From the NCBI GenBank assembly GCA_027924645.1, contig BSBN01000845.1, positions 2,294,001 to 2,358,000 of the forward strand: a stretch of 64,000 nucleotides of DNA, read 5' to 3'. The stretch's first letter is position 1; each line of letters starts with the position of its first letter. Of this stretch, positions 58,970 through 64,000 are shown piece by piece. This DNA comes from Cunninghamia lanceolata (Eukaryota; Streptophyta; Pinopsida; Cupressales; Cupressaceae). The position numbers were made by a program, and so were the translations under genes. The notes under the pieces were generated by a model. The model did not search any database. It saw only the letters and a list, made by a program, of their open reading frames with translations, and was not told the DNA's origin.

Positions 58970-60384
58970 AGTTAGTAGTTTAGGTCTTGTTTGTGTTTCC
59001 AAGAAGGTCTGTTAGACCAAATGCATGTAATAAGGTCATGCTGATCAGGATAAGATCATGCTGACCAGGCTTTTGCTATTTTTAGCTAGTTAGTTATAAC
59101 AGCTGTCATGATGTATGTTCGGTGGGATCTCCCAGCCGCTTGGAGAGTTCCCAGCCGCTTGGAGTCGGGTCAGTAGTACTCGTAGGCAAATCTTTATAAG
59201 CATGAGATCGGTTGATTGGAGATGATCGATCAGCAGTGTAGTGTTGCATCAAGCAGAGGAGTTGAGTGTTCTGTGTGAGGAACATCATATTGTATTGCAT
59301 CTTTGAGTCAATAAAGATCCTGTTTCATTTTCTGTTTGATCTCCTTCCTGTAATCGATTGCTGGTTTGAGAGGTTTTCATGGATATACTGATCCATTCCA
59401 CCGGTTGACTCATCTGATCGGTGGAATGGCAATGTACAGTAGGTTAGTAGGTAGTTTGTTTGTTTGCTTGCAGGTGTGCAGGATCGCGGTCAAGAGATGT
59501 TGAAGACCCTAGCATCCTCATGTGCTAGGTCAAGTTGAGAAGTTCAAGTTGAGAGAGATCACCCTAAGACTGGATCAGGTCGTCCCGAGAGGATCGGCGA
59601 AGTGAGATTTCGCTAAGTGAAGAAGTCTGTTAAAACGGCTTCATCAGGATATTTCTGCAAATATCCTGCAGATAGTTCGGACATCGTCATCCGGATAAGT
59701 GAAGAAGATCGGCATGATGTTGTTGATTGCATGAAGTGTGAGTTCGTCGGGGTGATCATCAGCAGGAGGAGCTGAGGAGTGTATCGGCATCAGGATCATC
59801 ATATCGGGAGTGCCAAACATCCGCATATCGCGAGTAGATGCGGAAGAGAAAGTTCATGTTTTTGGCTAAGTGTTGAAGAAGTCATCAGGATATTGGGTGA
59901 CGTCATCGTCATCAGGATATGACGTCATCGTCATCAGGATATTGAGATATCCCCCCTATGCATGTGGATCCTGCCGTCGTTATGTGCTTGGGCATCGGCG
60001 GAAGTCCGTGGCAGGAAGTTGTGTTAACATCATCATCAGGAGGTTTCGAAGAGAACCGGATAATTTATATCATGATGCTGTTGCTTGTATCGTCGGGCAG
60101 TGGAGCGTTGAAGGTAAGCTGCTGAAGGTGATCGTCATCAGGATATTTGGAGCAACCGGATGTTGAATATCCTGCTGACGAAGGAAGTGTTGCATATGAT
60201 GATGATGTTAGAAGGAAAGCGGAGGTGAACAGTAGTCGGCAGGCGGATGTTTGCGATCGTCCGAAATATGATGATGCTGACTGTGTAACGTGAAATATGA
60301 TGATGGCGAAGATGATGATGATGAGGTTGGTCTGCAGACATTCATGCTACATGCGAAGGTTATAGTGTGGATGCCTCTGCATCA
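58970..60384 (+). repeat. Gypsy element G: LTR copy 2 (lacks first about 41 bp)
   Basis: 1415 bp, nearly identical to copies 1 and 3 but starting at AGTTAGTAG and directly attached to the end of copy 1. It is the 5' LTR for the internal region that follows. TATA box at 59193, AATAAA at 59310-59315. Confidence 0.92.
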
Positions 60385-60387
60385 TAG

Positions 60388-60399
60388 TGGTATCAGAGC
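60388..60399 (+). promoter_or_regulatory. Primer-binding site of element G
   Basis: TGGTATCAGAGC three bases after the LTR end, complementary to initiator Met tRNA. Confidence 0.92.
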
Positions 60400-60500
60400 T
60401 CAGTAAAAGGTCTGGGCTGTTGTGTGTTGATTCTGTCACTGAAAGGGCAGAGGTAGAGATAGAGTTGATTGTGTTGTGTGTTGATTGAGAGGTTGACAAA

Positions 60501-62651
60501 ATGCCTCCTAAAGGTAGTGGTACTGCAAGGGAGTTGCAGGAACTGAAGGAGAAACATGCTAGAGAGATGAGGAAGATGAAGGAGCTTGCTGAAGCACTTC
60601 AAGCCAGGCTGACAGCCCTGGAAAAGAACAAAAAGAGGGAAGTGGAAGACAGTGAGTCTGAAGAAGATGCAAATACTGTTGAAGAATATGAAGAGGTAGC
60701 TGAAGATCTGGATGCTGAAGACCAGAGATTGGCAAAACTGTTAAAGGCAGTACAGAGTGAAAAACCTAAGGTGAAGGTTGATGTTTCCAAGTATATTGGA
60801 AGCTTGAATGAAGATGAGTTGTTGGATTGGATTGCTGCACTGGATAATCACTTTGAATGTGAAGATGTTGCTGAGGATCAGAAAGTCAAGATTGCAAAGA
60901 CCAAGTTAGGAGGTCATGCTTTGGTATGGTGGGATTATGTACAATCTGAGAGAAGAAAACAAGGGAAGTCTAAGATCACTTCTTGGGATAAGATGGTAGC
61001 AAGGATAAAGGGTAAATTCTTGCCAAGGGATTATGAAATCCAGATGTTTAAGAAGCTGCAATTTTTAAAGCAGAAAGACAGGGATGTGAAAGCATATACT
61101 GAGGAATTTTATCTGTTGAGTATGAGATCTGGTCATCATGAGAATGAGGTAGAAAAGGTGGCTAGGTACTTGGCTGGTTTGAGGTTTAACATACAGGATG
61201 AGTTAGTTTTAGCTAACCCTAAGAATGTGGAGGATTGTTATCAAATGGCAATCAGGATTGAAGAAAAGCTGAATAGAGGACATGATAAGTCCATGAGAGG
61301 AAGAGGAAACAATAGGGGAAGAGGAGCAGCCCCTGCACAAAAGCAAACCAATGAGAGTCAAGAAGACACTGGTAAAGGACAAGGACAGTCTGATTTCAGA
61401 GGTGGATGGAAAGGTAATAGAGGAAGATTTGGAGGTGGTAGAGGTTCTACTACATTTTCAGGAAAGTGTTACACCTGTGGAGAGTTTGGTCATCCATCTT
61501 TCAAATGTCCAGAAAACAAAGGTTCATCATCCAGAAATGATAGAACAAGTGATAAGAGAGTACAATTGGTACAAGAAGAGAAAGAAGAAGAAAGTGCACA
61601 GAGTTCAAACAAAGGTCCTGATAACTATGGATATCCAGAGAGTGGAGAATCATTGATGTTAAGGAGAATTAGTTTGCAGGCATCAAAGGATATGATGCAA
61701 AGAAGAGCTCTTTTCAAAACCACATGTAAGAGCAAAGGTAAGGTATGTAAGGTTGTCATTGATACTGGTTCAACAGACAACATGGTATCTCAGGAGATGG
61801 TTGATAAACTGAAGCTGGAAAGAATTCCACATCCACACCCTTACAAGGCATCTTGGGTGAGTGATAGGCAATCACTTTTTGTCTCTGAACAGGCATATGT
61901 GGATTTCCAGATTGGGCCATATCATGATAGAATTTTGTGTGATATATTGCCTATGGAATGTTGTCACCTACTATTGGGTAGACCATGGCAATTTGATAGA
62001 AGGGTACTGTATGATGGGTATGCTAATACCTACACCATCAAGAAGGATGGGAAGATCATTAAGTTGATGCCATTGCAGGCAAAAGCTGCAGTACAGAAGG
62101 CAGCTCAACTCATTTTAATGGGAAAGAAGGAGTATGTGCAGATGCCTAGAGGAGCAGGCATGAAGGCAGTTCAGGACACTGCAGAGAAAGGAGTTGTTAC
62201 AGACAACAAGCTGAAGAAAGTTTCAGTTGTGACTGACAGAGGTCAGCAGCAGGTTCAGAAACAGGGGTGCAACCAACCATCAGTTGAAAGGAATGACAAG
62301 GATGTTGTCATAGTTGGGACTATTGCTTGTCCTATTAAGGTTGACAGGAAGATAGAGTTGAACATTCCAGTAGTTCAAGAGGTAGTTCAGACAGAGGTTC
62401 TGGTCAGACAATCTGACAAACACAGGGTATGTGAGAGGAAGGCCTACATCAACAGGCATGCAGATTTACTTGCCAGAAAGCAAGTTACAGTGCAGAAGTC
62501 TTGGAGCAGCCAAGAGTCAGCAGCAGACAAAGCTGGAGCAGGTCAGAAGATTGACAAAGCCAAGTGTCCAGGTGGAGGACTTCCACATACTAAACTCATG
62601 GGACATGAGTTCTTTTCTGTTGGGGAGTATGGTGCAGGAGCACCTACCTGA
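60501..62651 (+). CDS. Gypsy Gag-protease polyprotein, intact 716-residue ORF
   Basis: ATG at 60501, 101 bases after the primer-binding site. Domains in order: coiled coil (residues about 8-46), acidic stretch (46-75), retrotransposon Gag domain (about 95-260, with LDWIAALDNHFE and WWDYVQSERR, typical of plant Gypsy), RG-rich RNA-binding linker (265-318), zinc knuckle CYTCGEFGHPSFKC (323-336), and a retropepsin-like protease with DTGSTDNMVS (active Asp at 421) and LLLGRPWQFDR (about 490). The last 170 residues are of no recognised type. RT, RNase H and integrase are absent: the frame runs into the 3' LTR and stops there at 62649-62651. There is no internal stop in 716 codons, unlike all other elements here, so the copy is young or under selection. 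It would make particles and process Gag while borrowing polymerase from an autonomous Gypsy. Confidence 0.93.
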   Translation: MPPKGSGTARELQELKEKHAREMRKMKELAEALQARLTALEKNKKREVEDSESEEDANTVEEYEEVAEDLDAEDQRLAKLLKAVQSEKPKVKVDVSKYIGSLNEDELLDWIAALDNHFECEDVAEDQKVKIAKTKLGGHALVWWDYVQSERRKQGKSKITSWDKMVARIKGKFLPRDYEIQMFKKLQFLKQKDRDVKAYTEEFYLLSMRSGHHENEVEKVARYLAGLRFNIQDELVLANPKNVEDCYQMAIRIEEKLNRGHDKSMRGRGNNRGRGAAPAQKQTNESQEDTGKGQGQSDFRGGWKGNRGRFGGGRGSTTFSGKCYTCGEFGHPSFKCPENKGSSSRNDRTSDKRVQLVQEEKEEESAQSSNKGPDNYGYPESGESLMLRRISLQASKDMMQRRALFKTTCKSKGKVCKVVIDTGSTDNMVSQEMVDKLKLERIPHPHPYKASWVSDRQSLFVSEQAYVDFQIGPYHDRILCDILPMECCHLLLGRPWQFDRRVLYDGYANTYTIKKDGKIIKLMPLQAKAAVQKAAQLILMGKKEYVQMPRGAGMKAVQDTAEKGVVTDNKLKKVSVVTDRGQQQVQKQGCNQPSVERNDKDVVIVGTIACPIKVDRKIELNIPVVQEVVQTEVLVRQSDKHRVCERKAYINRHADLLARKQVTVQKSWSSQESAADKAGAGQKIDKAKCPGGGLPHTKLMGHEFFSVGEYGAGAPT
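62615..62629 (+). promoter_or_regulatory. Polypurine region of element G
   Basis: TTCTGTTGGGGAGTA directly before the 3' LTR. The purine run is short (GGGGAG) and at the same time coding for the Gag-protease end. Confidence 0.5.
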
Positions 62652-64000
62652 CAGCTGGCCTTCATAAGGCAGTTAGTAGTTTAGGTCTTGTTTGTGTTTC
62701 CAAGAAGGTCTGTTAGACCAAATGCATGTAATAAGGTCATGCTGATCAGGATAAGATCATGCTGACCAGGCTTTTGCTATTTTTAGCTAGTTAGTTATAA
62801 CAGCTGTCATGATGTATGTTCGGTGGGATCTCCCAGCCGCTTGGAGAGTTCCCAGCCGCTTGGAGTCGGGTCAGTAGTACTCGTAGGCAAATCTTTATAA
62901 GCATGAGATCGGTTGATTGGAGATGATCGATCAGCAGTGTAGTGTTGCATCAAGCAGAGGAGTTGAGTGTTCTGTGTGAGGAACATCATATTGTATTGCA
63001 TCTTTGAGTCAATAAAGATCCTGTTTCATTTTCTGTTTGATCTCCTTCCTGTAATTGATTGCTGGTTTGAGAGGTTTTCATGGATATACTGATCCATTCC
63101 ACCGGTTGACTCATCTGATCGGTGGAATGGCAATGTACAGTAGGTTAGTAGGTAGTTTGTTTGTTTGCTTGCAGGTGTGCAGGATCGCGGTCAAGAGATG
63201 TTGAAGACCCTAGCATCCTCATGTGCTAGGTCAAGTTGAGAAGTTCAAGTTGAGAGAGATCACCCTAAGACTGGATCGGGTCGTCCCGGGAGGATCGGCG
63301 AAGTGAGATTTCGCTAAGTGAAGAAGTCTGTTAAAACGGCTTCATCAGGATATTTCTGCAAATATCCTGCAGACAGTTCGGACATCGTCATCCGGATAAG
63401 TGAAGAAGATCGGCATGATGTTGTTGATTGCATGAAGTGTGAGTTCGTCGGGGTGATCATCAGCAGGAGGAGCCGAGGAGTGTATCGGCATCAGGATCAT
63501 CATATCGGGAGTGCCAAACATCCGCATATCGCGAGTAGATGCGGAAGAGAAAGTTCGTGTTTTTGGCTAAGTGTTGAAGAAGTCATCAGGATATTGGGTG
63601 ACGTCATCGTCATCAGGATATGACGTCATCGTCATCAGGATATTGAGATATCCCCCCTATACATGTGGATCCTGCCGTCGTTATGTGCTTGGGCATCGGC
63701 GGAAGTCCGTGGCAGGAAGTTGTGTTAACATCATCATCAGGAGGTTTCGAAGAGAACCGGATAATTTATATCATGATGCTGTTGCTTGTATCGTCGGGCA
63801 GTGAAGCGTTGAAGGTAAGCTGCTGAAGGTGATCGTCATCAGGATATTTGGAGCAACCGGATGTTGAATATCCTGCTAACGAAGGAAGTGTTGCATATGA
63901 TGATGATGTTAGAAGGAAAGCGGAGGTGAACAGTAGTCGGCAGGCGGATGTTTGCGATCGTCTGAAATATGATGATGCTGACTGTGTAACGTGAAATATG
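62630..64000 (+). repeat. Gypsy element G: LTR copy 3 (3' LTR, cut by window end)
   Basis: Starts TGGTGCAGGAGCACC and matches copy 1 for 1371 bp up to the right edge; by comparison about 85 bp are missing. TATA box at 62894, AATAAA at 63011-63016. It shares some variants with copy 2 against copy 1 (for example GATCGATCAG). Confidence 0.92.

Noticed and set aside
1..64000. tRNA, rRNA, CRISPR arrays, organelle inserts, viral genomes other than LTR elements
   Set aside because: Looked for by eye on both strands. TGGTATCAGAGC sites are retroelement primer sites, not tRNA genes; no regular spacer array or organelle gene was recognised.

Overview
The window looks like a repeat-dominated piece of a large plant nuclear genome. 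It is AT-rich and has no bacterial-style operons. It carries several nested LTR retrotransposons with plant-type Copia and Gypsy proteins, a plant L1-type LINE, and an LRR receptor-kinase gene of the HAESA/HSL1 type with its kinase-domain intron still visible. A conifer or other gymnosperm would fit the repeat load and the age of the copies, but that is inference. I see no intact, obviously functional host gene. The only long intact reading frame belongs to a retrotransposon (60501-62651).

Left part (1-15116): a nested set of Copia elements of the Sirevirus (Maximus/SIRE) type. Element A (minus strand, 5' LTR at 13795-15116) is the outer copy. Element C (minus strand, 5' LTR at 3714-4963, body running off the left edge) sits in A's gag/protease region. 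Element B (plus strand, 6178-13638, target-site duplication TAAGG) sits at A's gag start. B has LTRs, primer-binding site and polypurine tracts related to A/C/D but no protease, integrase or RT. It carries a coiled-coil/four-zinc-knuckle Gag and a second, about 1000-codon, decayed ORF.

Middle-left (15117-25827): two gene fragments lie side by side on the minus strand: CDC20-like N-terminal exons (16475-16952) and a casein-kinase-1-like exon (about 17217-17310). Further on is a 5'-truncated Sirevirus copy D (20848-24724), whose broken end carries a 74-bp piece of the LRR-kinase gene located 21 kb away. A fragment of an L1-type LINE (24745-25827) follows.

Middle (25828-49016): mostly AT-rich DNA without recognisable genes. 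The exception is the LRR receptor kinase pseudogene (32136-42105, minus strand), which is split by Copia element E (33317-41148, TSD GAAAA). E is itself interrupted by the internally deleted Copia element F (37617-40353, TSD ATCCA) and by a probable solo LTR (35439-35802). There is also an unrecognised coding-like region (43650-44303), a long perfect-looking hairpin (44691-44820) and a 95-bp tandem duplication (45754-45943).

Right part (49017-64000): a decayed Gypsy-like non-autonomous element H (putative 5' LTR 49017-49756, proline-rich Gag with 60-bp tandem repeats and a G-patch motif, then low-complexity DNA) is followed by a young gag-protease-only Gypsy element G. G has three nearly identical LTR copies (57513-58968, 58970-60384, 62630-64000+), two of them directly abutting, and one uninterrupted 716-residue Gag-protease ORF that ends inside the 3' LTR.

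The genes do not form a host pathway. They make sense as layers of insertion: the LRR gene and the older elements are targets, and the younger elements (B, C, E, F, G) are insertions. Most broken Copia reading frames are interrupted by stops of the CAA/CAG-to-stop or TGG-to-stop kind, as expected for methylated, silenced transposons.
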